Positions 13,417 through 25,136 of a DNA stretch of 64,000 nucleotides are shown here, in pieces. Source of the stretch: Lineus longissimus (Eukaryota > Nemertea > Pilidiophora > Heteronemertea > Lineidae); the NCBI RefSeq assembly GCF_910592395.1, contig NC_088314.1:18620070-18684069 (forward strand), written 5' to 3'. Each line of letters starts with the position of its first letter. Positions within the stretch are counted from its first letter, which is position 1. The notes beneath the pieces are model-generated. The model was not told the origin of the DNA, did not search any database, and worked only from the letters and a program-made list of their open reading frames with translations. A program made the translations under genes and the position numbers.

Positions 13417-13504
13417 GAGGGACTATCTTTCCGTTTACACCACCACCAGCGATGTACGGTGCATTATCATGTACGTGGTGGTGTAAAGGGAAAGATAGTC
13501 CCTC
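13417..13504. repeat. Hairpin with about 30-bp arms
   Basis: Left arm GAGGGACTATCTTTCC, then TTTACACCACC; the right arm is its reverse complement with one mismatch over about 28 bases. The loop is about 30 bases. Probably a very short transposon relic. Confidence 0.8.
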
Positions 13505-14197
13505 GAAACAAATGCCTGTTGTTGCTTAGCTAGCTACGCATACGCCCAGCCCTACAATATCTGGCCATACTTCAAGAAATCATCAACTGACATACTCACG
13601 GATGACATCTTTTAACAAATCTTGATCTCACAAATCGAGATGCACAAGGGGAAGTGTTTTCATTTCGTGGCCTCGACCTTTGACCTCTAGCTCGTGAACA
13701 TCTGATAACCAGCTGGAGGAGTAAAAAGCATGGGATAGATAACCAGCTGGACGAGTAAACTGCTGTAGTTGAGTAGAAAGAGCACCTGACGGGCTCAGCC
13801 AGTTGTTTTTGGGAGAAAAACAGTTTTTTGCAAACCAATCAACAAACACCATGCCACAGAAGGGGCCCTATTCTAAAACTGCATGACTCGGCCGTGCAGG
13901 TGTCCTTCACTGTTGTCACAACCAAGAACACCAACCTCTCCAACCTGGGACTACTTGATTAGAGGACCAACGGAAGTGGGGAGTGCATTGACCCCTGGGA
14001 ATAGAGGTTGCCAAAAACACCATCAATATAGCCTCAGCTTCATAACCCCAGATATGTCACATCCTAGGCCACGTGCACAGACACTCAGGCTAGGCCTGGT
14101 TCTGACTGTTATGGACACTGTTGTCGCAACCAAGACATCACTCAGTCACTAGCATGGACGGTCAGACAAAGATGTCGCAACCTGAAAGACATACATT

Positions 14198-14315
14198 GGG
14201 TGATATGAATAAAGACTAGCAAATGCTTTTACTTCAATTTTGTACAGAAAGGCCTAGTGTAAATGTACATGGAGTTTTAGATAAAAGCATTTGCTAGTCT
14301 TTATTCATATCACCC
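14198..14315. repeat. 118-bp foldback element, copy 1
   Basis: The arms start GGGTGATATGAATAAAG and pair almost perfectly for about 35 bases. A diverged second copy with the same core (AAAGACTAGTAAATGCTTTT) is at about 25785-25898. Confidence 0.85.
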
Positions 14316-14564
14316 ACTATCATACAGCTTAGTTCCATTGCCATTTCAACATTGTTGTCACAACCACAGACACTTCCCTGGTTCTGACGAAGATGTCACA
14401 ACCAATACACCAGTATGGCTCAAACACTGTTGTCACAACCACACTCGCTTTGTCTGACACCGATGACGTATCAAGTCAAATAGGCTTGACATCATGTGCA
14501 TTGTGGAGCACTGATGAGTACCAAAATAAAAAAGAGAAGAAAAACTTGAAGAGTCATAAAAAAC

Positions 14565-15008
14565 GTTTATTAGAAATGACATTCAAGTACAGTAGAACCT
14601 CTCTTATCGCACACTTCTCTATTAAGAACAACCTCTTTATTAAGGACACTAATTTTGGTCCCAAATTGGTCGTTTCCATTCAATTTGACCTCTCTAATCT
14701 GGACACCTCTCTACTGAGGACAGCACTTGTCAGTCCGGTGGGTGTCCTTAATAGAGAGGGACTACTGTACACCGCGGTTCAAACTTGTTTATTAGAAATG
14801 ACATTCAAGTACAGTAGAACCTCCCTTATCGCACACTTCTCTATTAAGGACAACTTCTCTATTAAGGACACTAGTTTTGGTCCCAAATTGGGTGTTTCCA
14901 TTCAATTTGACCTCTCTTATCTGGACACCTCTCTACTGAGGACAGCACTTGTCAGTCCGGTGGGTGTCCTTAATAGAGAGGGACTACTGTACACCGATTC
15001 AAACTTGT
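14565..15008. repeat. 222-bp tandem duplication carrying a TA-flanked element
   Basis: GTTTATTAGAAATGACATTC occurs at 14565 and again at 14787. Each unit carries about 23 bases of flank plus a whole reverse-oriented TA-flanked element (14588-14769 and 14810-14992). The flank is duplicated together with the element, so this is a segmental tandem duplication, not two insertions. Confidence 0.88.
14566..14571 (-). terminator. Candidate poly(A) signal of SSADH copy B
   Basis: AATAAA on the - strand about 950 bases past the stop of copy B. A second occurrence, made by the tandem duplication, lies near 14788. Weak positional evidence only. Confidence 0.25.
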
Positions 15009-15246
15009 AATGTCGACTAGAACATCATTACAAGATGCTGCCTGCAGTTGTAAAAGTAACTTTATAAGAAAAACAATGGCATTTACCTAATTATGTAAAT
15101 TAAACCTTATAATGACGATATTTATATCTAATTATGTATATACAATAAGAATCACAAAGAAACCCTGAATCACATTTTACAGTTTTTTAGCATTTTTTTA
15201 CAGGAATAGGCCAAAAGAACCAGTCAAAGACTGCTGCCACTAACAG

Positions 15247-15410
15247 TGTGACGTCACACCAACACAATGACGTCATGTCAATTACGCCATTGTCTCTGTC
15301 ACTGTTGTGGAATTCCACTGTAAGTCTGTCGATTAAACAAAGATGTCCATCTTGGATTTGAAATGATATTACGTCATTCGTCCATCTTGGATTTCGAATG
15401 ATATGACGTC
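15247..15410. promoter_or_regulatory. Cluster of TGACGTCA (CRE-like) palindromes
   Basis: GTGTGACGTCACAC and AATGACGTCATG lie about 20 bases apart, followed by TTACGTCA and ATGACGTC within two copies of a roughly 40-base repeat (GTCCATCTTGGATTT). TGACGTCA is the CREB/ATF consensus. Location is just past the 3' end of SSADH copy B and several hundred bases to kilobases from any start, so function is uncertain. Confidence 0.35.
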
Positions 15411-15517
15411 GGGCACCCTAAACAGTTGACGACAATGATTTCTGCCTCAATGATATTGACCCCTCATCGCGGCACAGAATGACACAAGAGTAAAATTGTG
15501 TCGGCAGCGTGGAAGGG

Positions 15518-18500
15518 TTAAATTCCTCCAAAACATAAGTACTTCAGTTCTGTGTAGTCATCAAGCGCGTACTTTGATCCCTCACGTCCAAGGCCCGACT
15601 CTTTGATTCCTCCGAGTGGCGCTTCAACGACAGTTATGAGTCCTTCATTTATACCCACCATGCCGACTTCAAGCTCCTCAGCGACACGCCATATCTGGCT
15701 GATGTCATTGGAGTAAAAATAACCTGAAAGAGAATGAAACTAGTTGATAAATCAATCCATTCAAAAGGGTAATTTCAGGACAATTGACACCTAATGGTTG
15801 CTCAATGACTAAGATCTACCAGAGTCTTTCTATACAAACATACATTGTATATATACATATTTGTATAGAAAGACTCTGGATCTACGTCATCTGACTGGGG
15901 GTCCCACCGACTGTGGCAATCATATCTCTTCAAAATGATGTAAACTAGGCCTACACCAGCTCCACCTGATGGGCTAACCCTGAACTAAAGAACTACATAA
16001 AAGAAAGCTTTTACACAGACAAAAAAGCCATTAGGTTACAATAGTCGTAGTTCCACCTATCATAAAACCCCGTGTTTTTTCAAGACCCGTGTCTTCGCCG
16101 TGTGTCAAAAAACCCGCGGCGCACTTACACATATCAGTTGTGTTAGATAACGGTTAATAGCCCCGGCGACAGGTGCGCTGTAGGTAGGGAGCTCTCCTGT
16201 GTTTCTTTCCCGTTGGAGGGGGCGCAATACCGAGGCAACTACACCGCACCATCTGTCGCCGAATCTTAGAACTTGCAATTGCCGTGTCTATACAGATTCC
16301 ACCTATCAAAAAACTTGTGTTGAACACGGGTCTAGCCCCCGATTAGCCCCATCGAGCTCGATGGGGCTAATAGACACGGGGATTTGACACACGGGTCTAT
16401 TTAGACACGGCAATTCATAGGTGTAAGCGCAAAAGACACAGGGATTTGATAGGTGGAAGTACGACTATAATGGCGTAATGAATTCTTACCTGCTAATCCA
16501 TAGCGTGTTGAGTTGGCAATAGAAATAGCCTCCTCCTCTGTCTTGAATCTGGAAATAATTTTGAATTTTAGAAACACAAATCTTAAACATGGTGAAAATG
16601 CAGCATCTGTTCCACAAGGCTTATCATACAGGTAGCTGGACCTCCGAGATGTTGACGTCACTCTATGGAACAAAAATGATACTAACCGTAGAGAGCCTGG
16701 ATGACTAAAGGTCAAGCAGGCCCATTGTACAGGTGCCCCAATCAACAGGCTAAATCACCTCCACACAACATGGAGATATGCCTAACAACTCTCTAAGCCC
16801 TTTAAACAACTTTAATGGGGGCCTACTGATACGCACAAGTATGTAATGCATTCCTACTAGGTACCGCATTTAAATTGGCTCACGAATACCGACATGGTAG
16901 TATATCTAATTTGAAGAGTTTGGGACAAACAATGAAGAAATGTGTCAGGTCAAATTGCGACGATTTTTTGTGTGTCAAGCCATATGTTGTCATGAGACAT
17001 CCAAACACAAAGCTTTAACTTTCGAGACTAAACGGTGAGCAAATGAGTCTCTATTGTTGACAGACAGACGACAAAGGACGAAAGACAAGACAGGATGACA
17101 TAGGCTCACCCATGTGAGCAAAAGATACCTAACTTACTTATACACTGCAGCGACAGGGCCAAATGTCTCCTCATTCATGCACAGCATATTCTCAGTTACA
17201 TCAGAGATAAGCGTAGGTTCAAAGAAGGTACGGCCAAGTGAATGCCTGTTTCCACCTCGTAGAACTTTAGCACCTTTTTGAGCAGCATCCTTGACTTGGC
17301 TTTCAACCTAAAATATACAGATATTTGAATACTATGAAGAGAAAAATCATGCCTGTTCTTCAAGGGCTAATTAAGGAGGCCTTATGGGTCATTCTTGTAC
17401 CCCTTTCTCATGCATGCTGTAAGCTGGGAAATATTTGCAGCAATTATTAGACCAATTGTGACCCACCACGGCAAAATGAGTCGCATGTCGCACAGAAGAT
17501 GAGCCTAAAATGACACCAGGACATAATAGAATAAATTGATATACTCGGATGTCACAAAAAGCAGACATTAGTGAAATGAACAACCAGTCCGTCTCAACCT
17601 GTCAAGCTCGGAGCGACATGCGACTCATTTTGCCATGGGGGGGTCACAATTGGGTTTTCCTAAGAATGTCTAAAAATCATACGGAAATTAGATTACGGTA
17701 TTTGGCCCACAGACTTATTTAGAAACTGTTAAAATTGCACCACGTTCCAGATGCCACTGGTCCCTACCTTTTCCACAGCTTTAGAATTAATCAAGGGTCC
17801 CTGTGTAACATCTGGTTCCATTCCATTCCCGACCTTAAGCGCTAAATCCATGGCCTGAGCCAGTTTGTCGACAAATGCATCATGAATACCTTCTTGAACA
17901 AGCAAGCGATTTGTGCAGACACAAGTCTGGAATAAAGGGCAAAATACTCCTTACAATACAATACAATGCAATGGAATGCAGTACAATACAATATACGATA
18001 GGTTCCCCTGCTTAAAGCAGTTCTCCTCAAGAGGACTTATTCAGCTTATGAACAATGAAACCAAATGGCTGTGATCCTTCTGAGAGTTGCACCAATGACC
18101 TCCTGATTATGAGCCCACAGTGCTCTTACCACTATGCCACTGATCTCCCCTAATCTCTTATCTTCCTTAAGCCATTTCTTACCTGGCCCGAAGATCTGAA
18201 CTTTGATGCCACCGCCCCCTCTACTGCCTTATCCACATCGGCGGAGTCAAACACGACGAACGGTGCATTCCCACCAAGCTCTAGACTCACTTTCTTCACA
18301 GTGCTAGCTGACTGTTCATACAAAAGCTATAAAGGAAAGTATGACACAAAGTTAATATATGGTCAGGAAAGCACCATGTCTTGACTGAAGGAGGAGGCCC
18401 ACGCTGACCTTTATGAGGTCATGTCGAAACACATAAATGACGATACAATGAAATGAAGAAACAAATGGATCAACTAGTTGTGCCTCTTATGTGTAACCTT

Positions 18501-21500
18501 TACAGATGCAATACAGCCACAAGTTAGAGATTCACGGAATCAAAGTGCTATTTTCACAATTCTTAGGTGCCAGAGTTACACCCGAGTTTTGAACTCCAAA
18601 TTACCCCTTCCCGGAGGAAATTGTGATCGAGTGGCAGGTCTTAAGAGAGTTTAAAGTGGGTCAGCTTCTGTTAAAAACGATGTCACGTCACAGTTTTTGT
18701 GAAATGATATCGTTTTCATCAACTCCACAACTTGGCAAAATTATGTCCTGCTACTCTGCCACAAGGTGCACTGATCTGCACAGGTGCGAATCGCTCCCCA
18801 ACAATAGCAGCACATGAACAATTTACAAGAATATAGGAAGAAGAAGGATGGCAAGGCTTACCTTTCCAACGCCTGTCGATCCAGTGAATGACAACGCACC
18901 CACTAGGGGGCTTTTGCAAAGTGCGGCCCCAACTTCTTTGACGTTTTCGTGCGCTGTCGTGATCACATTGAAAACACCTGGAGGGATCCCTGCCCTTTCT
19001 GCTAGCTGAAAATGTTGAACGAAAAAAAGAGTATCTTAGTTCCGGCCAAGACTTCCTTGATTATACTGGTTTAAGAGTTGACTCTCACGACCATAAATAC
19101 CACCATCTTGGCCTAGAACTTGTATTTCGAAAGCAATCAGAACTCCTTCAAAATGAAGTGAATGCGAATTAAAAGCCTGGGAGGGTGTTCCCTAGAAAAC
19201 AAAGAAGAGACATCCATCATCAAAATTGGCATTACTGTCATTCTGGAAGAGTTCTGATTGCTTTAGGATTTCAAATTCTACCCAAAATGGTGGTACCCAT
19301 GGTCAACCCTTGAATAAATTTAGAGGGTGTGTACTTTACAAAGTGCTAAGTCCTATCTTGGAGTATACTCCAAGGTCCTATTGACTTCACTGAAGGAGAT
19401 AACACCAAGGAGGCCCTGGGTTGCAATGACTTGCCTTACCTCGCACAAGGCCAGGGCGCTGAAGGGCGTCTCGTGCGCCGGTTTGATGATGACGCTGCAT
19501 CCGGCCGCCACTGCTGCTGCAGCCTTCCTTGTAATCATAGCGCTCGGGAAGTTCCACTGAAAATGGCAATTGATATTGATAAAAGACAAAATTGACATAA
19601 ATTATGAAATTGAAAACATCCATTTCAGTATGAATTTCATTGGCCAAGTCCTATTGCCATGAAAGAGCATTCCTTGGGGAAACTCTCAGGATTTTCAAAG
19701 AGATTGCATGCACTTTATTCCATAAATTTCGTCCAGGATTTTCAAAGAGATTGCATGCACTTTATTCCATAAATTTCGTCCAATTTCTGACAGAGCAAAA
19801 GGTAAAATAGGGTAATGACCACTCCCTAGACATTTTTGTGCACCTAAAATCCCATTCATTGGCTCCAAAATGACCTCATTTAGATCAAAATTCATGTAAT
19901 ATTTATCAAAATTGCCAAACAAGATTTTTTCCTCATATTTCAGGGCTGATATCTCCTTGGAGTTATTTTCGAGCAGACATGTCCCTCTCTGGAGGAAACC
20001 CTTCCCACATGTCCCCAGTCCTGATTCTTACAGGGGTTATCATAGCTGCCACACCAACTGGTTGTCGGATCGCCAGGAGGCGTTTACTACTCGCAGGGGT
20101 GGGGATAACATCCCCATAGGTCCGCCTGGCTTCCTCCGCATACCACTCTACAAACCCTGCACCGTAGTCCATCTCAGCCTTAGCATCCTTCAGCGGTTTA
20201 CCCTAAAAATTAGAGAAATGTTTGATCATATTTCTAATTCTAGATTACGTCTTCATAATCTTTAACAAGAGTGATAAATTAAAAAAATTGAGTTGAGAGC
20301 TGAGCGTCAACTCTGACATTATTAGCTCTGTAAACAACATTGGGCGATTGTTATATAAGTAGGAGGAAACCGGAGACTCTGGCAGGTTCATCAAGAAATA
20401 CAATCCTGATTCACCCTGGGCTCTAATAATGTGTGTTAGCTCGCAGTTTAACCACTAGGCTACGAGGATTGCAATTTTTCTGAAAAAGTGAAACTTTTTT
20501 TTTTCTTAAAGGTGTCATTCATAGGAGCGTGCATTAATTTGGTTCAATTCAAGCTAAACTGAAATAAACCAACGCCTTTTTACACTATCAGAGCAGTAAA
20601 CGATTCTGGTTTTTGTCATCATTTTTTTCAATGAACAAAAGATCTCCTGGCCGTGACTCACCATTTCAGTTGTAATCAACTTCTCCAGGTCACTTTGATT
20701 TTCTTTCAACAGAGCATACCACCTCTTCATAATGATGCTTCTCTCCTAGAACGAAAAAAGTGATGAGTCAGCACAAATGTTGATACAAACCATATACAGT
20801 GAACCTCCCTTAGCGGACACCTCTCTATTAAGGACAACCTCTCTATTGAGGACACTAGTTTTGGTCCCAAATTGCTTGTTTCCATTCCATTTGACCACTC
20901 GATTGAGGACACCTCTCTATAAAGGACAGCACTTGTCAGTGTCGAGGGTGTCCTTGATAGAGAGGTTCTACTGTACAGTCGAACTTCCTTATAAAAGGAC
21001 ACCCTTTGGACAAAAAAATTTCCTTAAAAGGAAGGTGTCACAAATGCAGAGGTCAAAATCTAAAATAAGGTTCCATTATAAAGGTGAAAAACAGTTCACC
21101 AACCTTGGCCGTCACTCTCTTCCAAGAGTCAAACGCCTCGCGTGCCAATTTTATCGCATCTTGAGTGTCCTGTACATCCATGTCTGGCACACTGCCAAGA
21201 ACCTCACCTGTTGCGGGGTTGGTCACTGAAACAGAAATTGACGAGAATTTCCGTTTTAATTAGCATTTTTTTTCATTTTTCTCAACTCAACCTTGGTGAA
21301 AGAAAAAACTTTATGCCAAACTTCGATCAGTCAATCAATCAAATAGTCATTTCTATGGCGCAACTTTCCAGGTAAAAGCAAAAGAGTCCTGTTCAAATAC
21401 ACCCTCCTCCCATCTGTAGGCCTACTTCCTGAAAACTTCTGTTTCATAGGGACTGTTCCGAATGTCACAGAAGGCTACTCAAAAGTCTGTGGGCACTCCT

Positions 21501-21838
21501 GGCGAAGGCACGGCCTTCAAACTTAACCTTCTTGAACCTCTGTTCAATAAGGAGGACCTGTGATTCAGATCTCGGGGGCCTTGGTCAGGTCACTTACCCT
21601 GAAATGTTTTTCCACTGGCTGCAGAGACCCATTTCCCATTCACATATGCCTCATTTCTGATGAAAGGCGGCAGCCTAGAAGCTCCAACCTCTGACCCGAA
21701 GAAACAGCGCCCAGGCTTCAAGTCCGCCCGAATCATGGTAGTCATTCTGTTCGGATTCATCACCAGTTTCCTGCTCACAGAATACGCCCTTGACCCAGGC
21801 AAAGGGATCCTTCTCACCAATCGTTGGAGCAACATCAT
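15518..21838 (-). CDS. ALDH5A1: Succinate-semialdehyde dehydrogenase, copy B
   Basis: Exons in transcript order: 21838-21598, 21225-21104, 20745-20662, 20202-20032, 19556-19440, 19005-18862, 18326-18183, 17926-17768, 17307-17138, 16548-16490, 15723-15518. Phases match throughout and the sum is 1,617 nt, 538 residues plus stop, close to the human enzyme (535). Exons 2-11 equal those of copy A in length to the base. The first in-frame ATG with a suitable context is at 21838 and gives [15 protein letters not shown], a good mitochondrial presequence; the frame stays open upstream without another ATG that I see. Catalytic Glu309 and Cys343 are kept, as is the CxC pair (Cys343/Cys345), Arg216 and Arg337. 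The residue matching human Ser498, which contacts the substrate carboxylate, is Thr501 ([12 protein letters not shown]), and the following APF is APL. The gene is intact but may differ in substrate or kinetics. Confidence 0.96.
15812..15886. repeat. Hairpin in SSADH-B intron 10
   Basis: CCAGAGTCTTTCTATACAAA pairs with TTTGTATAGAAAGACTCTGG across a TA-rich loop of about 25 bases. Outer AGATC/ATCT bases extend the pairing. Confidence 0.85.
16041..16468. repeat. 428-bp inverted-repeat element, SSADH-B intron 10
   Basis: Ends ATAGTCGTAGTTCCACCTAT and ATAGGTGGAAGTACGACTAT are reverse complements with one mismatch. Internal copies of TTCCACCTATCAAAA and the ACACGGG motif repeat. No coding capacity, so a non-autonomous DNA transposon is likely. 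It ends 21 bases from the donor of exon 10. Confidence 0.8.
17453..17652. repeat. 200-bp inverted-repeat element, SSADH-B intron 8
   Basis: Ends CAATTGTGACCCACCACGG and GGGGGGTCACAATTG; the inner arms continue with GCAAAATGAGTCGCATGTCGC and its complement. Related by its TGTGAC ends and AATGAACAAC core to the palindromes at 24.9-25.6 kb and to 29076-29272. Confidence 0.8.
18075..18160 (-). repeat. tRNA-like SINE head, SSADH-B intron 7
   Basis: On the - strand it reads like a tRNA: TGGCATAGTGGTAAGAG (A box) and a CTCATAA anticodon-like loop (CAT). The B box is poor (GGTCATTGG), so it is a SINE or tRNA pseudogene, not a working tRNA. Confidence 0.5.
19089..19304. repeat. 216-bp inverted-repeat element, SSADH-B intron 5
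   Basis: Ends GACCATAAATACCACCATC and TGGTGGTACCCATGGTC are inverted copies. The inner arms (GCAATCAGAACTCCTTC and its complement) extend the pairing to about 60 bases with mismatches. Same family as 1153-1310 and the half copy near 42475-42555. Confidence 0.8.
20335..20475 (-). repeat. tRNA-derived SINE, SSADH-B intron 3
   Basis: On the - strand: CGTAGCCTAGTGGTTAAAC (A box) followed by a degraded B-box region and a body shared with the 55.7 kb and 29.8 kb copies. Confidence 0.6.
20796..20976 (-). repeat. TA-flanked inverted-repeat family, SSADH-B intron 2
   Basis: Full copy from TACAGTGAACCTCCCTTAGC to GAGAGGTTCTACTGTA. It lies about 50 bases before the acceptor of exon 3. A diverged relative follows directly (about 20976-21085). 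Confidence 0.88.
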
Positions 21839-23869
21839 TGGGCGCGGATCAATCACAGTCGAGGAAGAGCTGTATGACAAGGACTTTGAAGAACACTGAC
21901 AGCAGTCTCTGAAATTAAGATTATTATATACTTTATGTTATATTAAGTTAGTTCCATATCTTACAATATCTGTAATCTGATGCCAATACAATTTTGTAAA
22001 TGGGCCTTTTCAAAGAAGACGGATCAGAGCCTGAACAATTAAACCGGCACGCTCAGAACTTCTCAGAGAACCTTAGCCGACTTCAGACAATGCCACAAGC
22101 CATAATGACCCTTTTGTCCACGTGGTCGTCTCGTCTTGTTGAAAAGGCCTCTAACATTACCTCCCTGTGCACTGATAAGGCCAACTTGACCCAAAAGGTT
22201 TTGATACTGCCAAGCCCGATTGCGACGCTAATACATGAGAGTCATATCGAGATTAGGCATGGTAGTTTTTTAAAACTTTCAAAAATAATCGGGCCACTGA
22301 ATCAATTATCAAGGGTCAGTAATAAGGGGTTTGAAGACTGTAAAATGCCCATGAAGGGTTAAGGCAGAAGAAGGAGAGGTCCCATTGAGAACCTCTTTGG
22401 ATTTCTTGCTCCCTCTTCTACCTGAACCCTTTTACAATGTTTCGACCCCTTACTCAACTTATACTGACACTTATTTAGTGATTTATAGGCTGTACTGTAG
22501 GCCTACCTGTACTCTGTTAGTGTTGGAGCTCCCGATCCTGTCAGTGTCAGTCCAGGCTTGTGATTGTAAATCAGGTAATTGTCGTGCGATCATGACCCTG
22601 TTAAGAGAAATCAACCTGATATCGGTTATATCATGATATACAAGTAAAAGACATGGCATAGGCCTATATCACTTGATCATTGAGATTGACACACTGGTAG
22701 AGGTAAACACTTTCTGTACTACAGGGTGGATCAGAATTATTTCCCATGACAAAGGATACACAATAGAATTCTATTGGATCAGGGTCCGAAAAGTGGGGGC
22801 AGTTCTGATCGCTGCTGGGAAGCGCTCCAGTATCCTCTAGATGTCGACGAATGCCATCATTAATCAGTTAATCAAAACCTCTTGTAAAATCGTTAATAAG
22901 ATTTATTAATCGCAAGCTTATCAAAACGTTTTATTCTATCATTCAGAGACTACTAGTATAGTAGGCCTACACGCACACAGGGAGTTTACAACTCCCTTCC
23001 AAACATAAACATTAAAATACAAAAGAATGTTAAAGCTCGACAAACAGAGGTTAAAAATCGTGATAGGCCTAGTCACGGCATCGAGTTACTAGTTTCACAC
23101 TATATACCAGTATAGTTTCTAATGATCCCCTGGAAATCCCACAGAGCAATGTGAAAGCTGTACACTTGATTACACTCCAGAGGTGTAGCTAGCTTTTCGG
23201 TCTTTTGGGGGCAAAAGACACTTTTTGAGATTTTTGGCCAAAACCATGGTCAAAAACATGTTTTTTGTGACTTCTGTCCCCCCTGCCTCCTGCTAGCTCT
23301 GTCCATACAAGAGTTTTGTTTAGAGGACTGGTGGTCTACAGTCCAAGGCTGAATTTGCCCAAAGAGGTAGTTGGCCACTATACGCAGAGAGGTGCAAGAT
23401 TCTCAGCAAGGTTTGCTGATTCCATATGTCCACTGGGTGAAGCTGGCTCTTCTGAATCCCATCAAATGTGTACCTAAAACACTGGAGTCCATCCACCAGC
23501 CCCACATTGTTCTTTGAGAGACTAACAAAAAGTCATTTTGCCATTTCATTAAATAATTTATTACTGGTCATATAAAATTACAGTCATCATTATATTTGCC
23601 AGGATATCGATATATTAAAATACACCAAACACATTCAGACGATGCAATAACCTTTTCCCTAAACCAGAGAAGGGCAACAACCTAGGCAACCCTAAATTAA
23701 GTTGCTTTGTCAAATCCCTACTGATCTTTCTCGCCAAGTGAATTTCCTACCAAATATTTGGTCAACCTACTTTCCCTGTCTCGAAACCTTTGGAGGGGTT
23801 GTGGCAAAAGGCAAACCGACATTATCTGTGGCGAACCTTATACTGGCGGTAAGACTGATGCCACCTGGC
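21839..23869. other. 5' flank of SSADH copy B; no gene seen
   Basis: The sequence just above 21838 should hold the promoter and 5' UTR of copy B; no TATA box is obvious. An open stretch on the + strand at 22000-22362 has no recognisable domain, coding rhythm or splice context, and I do not call it a gene. Confidence 0.5.
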
Positions 23870-24420
23870 AACAGGACTGATATGCCACCCTAGAGATGGG
23901 ACCGATGCAACCATCGTGACGGTTCTGTTGCCACCCTAGCAACAGGACCGATGCCACCCTAGTGATGGTTCTGTGCTCCTACCAACAGGACAAATGCCAC
24001 CCTAGTCAGTAGTTATGGTTCTGATGCCACCCCAGCAAGAGGACAAATGCCACCCTAGTAAGTAGTGATGGTTCTGATGCCACCCCAGCAAGAGGACAAA
24101 TGCCACCCTAGTCAGTATAGTGATGGTTCTGATGCCACCCTAGTGGTGGTTCTGATGCCACCCCAGCAAGAGGACAAATGCCACCCTAGTCAGTATAGTG
24201 ATGGTTCTGATGCCACCCTAGTGGTGGTTCTGATGCCACCCAAGCAAGAGGACAAATGCCACCCTAGTAAGTAGTGATGGTTCTGATGCCACCCCAGGTG
24301 ATGGTTCTGTGCTCCCTAGCCACAAGACAAATGCCACCCCAGTCAGTATAGTGGTGGTTCTGATGCCACCCCAGCAACAGGACCGATGCCACCCGAGTGA
24401 TGGTTCAGTGCTCCCTCCCA
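23870..24420. repeat. Minisatellite, GATGCCACCC units
   Basis: Repeats of GATGGTTCTGATGCCACCC and CAAGAGGACAAATGCCACCC alternate in units of about 55-65 bases with variants. They begin near 23870 and decay after 24415. Confidence 0.85.
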
Positions 24421-24907
24421 ACGGGGTCGCCACGCAAGCAATGCTGACATTCAGACATGAACAATTCACAAAACAAGCACTGTGACACAAAACTAGTCTG
24501 CCTATTTCTTCTAATACAGGTGAATTTCTCGTAAAGGCCTGCAGTCAACAACCAAATTTTCATGGGCATTTTGCAAACAAACTGAAATTTGCAAAATCCA
24601 CAATGAAAATTACAAGTAATAATCATTTGACTATATAGAAATGATCCATAAGGGACCAAAACTTACTGTCCCTAACATGGAGGGTGTCTAAAAGAAGTGC
24701 CCGCAAAGCCAGGTTCTACTTTCATTATAAAATACCCTTATCTAAACAGGATTTGTACAAACTCTTGTCATTTCAAAAGCTCTCGAGCACCGGAACCAGT
24801 CAAGTCATTGCACATTTTATTTACAGTATAGAGTGATCTATGTTATGTCAAGGTCTGCCATGTTGGAGTGAGACAGAGGAAAGCAACCCCAAAAGACTAA
24901 GACAGCA

Positions 24908-25136
24908 TTTGTGACGCGCTCTACCAAAACTAGGCGCTTGTCGCATCTGAACTTGACAGGTTGATACGGACTTGTTGTTCATTTCCCTATTGTAGACCTT
25001 TTGTGAAATGTGACCAAATCAGTTTGTAATAGATTTCACAAAAGGTCTACAATAGGGAAATGAACAACAAGTCCGTATCAACCTGTCGAGTTCAGATGCG
25101 ACAAGCGCCTAGTTTTGGTAGAGCGAGTCACATTTG
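24908..25136. repeat. Large palindrome, about 105-bp arms
   Basis: The left arm starts TGTGACGCGCTCTACC and runs through GGACTTGTTGTTCATTTCCC; the right arm is its reverse complement with only a few mismatches, around a short spacer. The DNA could extrude as a cruciform. Same family as 25258-25595 and 44211-44317. Confidence 0.92.

Larger units (their letters stand above)
12629..15517. other. Spacer between the two SSADH copies
   Basis: No exon or RNA gene is supported here. It should contain the 5' flank and promoter of copy A and the 3' UTR of copy B. Also present are a hairpin (13417-13504), scattered GTTGTCACAACCA-type repeats (13910-14440), a small inverted-repeat element (14198-14315), a 222-bp tandem duplication (14565-15008) and clustered TGACGTCA sites (15247-15410). 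Confidence 0.6.

Noticed and set aside
14393-15010. 205-codon open frame on the + strand
   Set aside because: It is two copies of the TA-flanked repeat read in a chance open frame (the RTSLIAHFSI type peptide recurs at every copy).
21839-21880. N-terminal extension of SSADH copy B upstream of 21838
   Set aside because: The frame is open but the codon at 21880 is TTG, and the ATG at 21838 gives a proper mitochondrial presequence and normal family length.
22000-22362. 120-codon open frame on the + strand
   Set aside because: No domain, no splice context, no similarity I recognise; length is within chance for this base composition.
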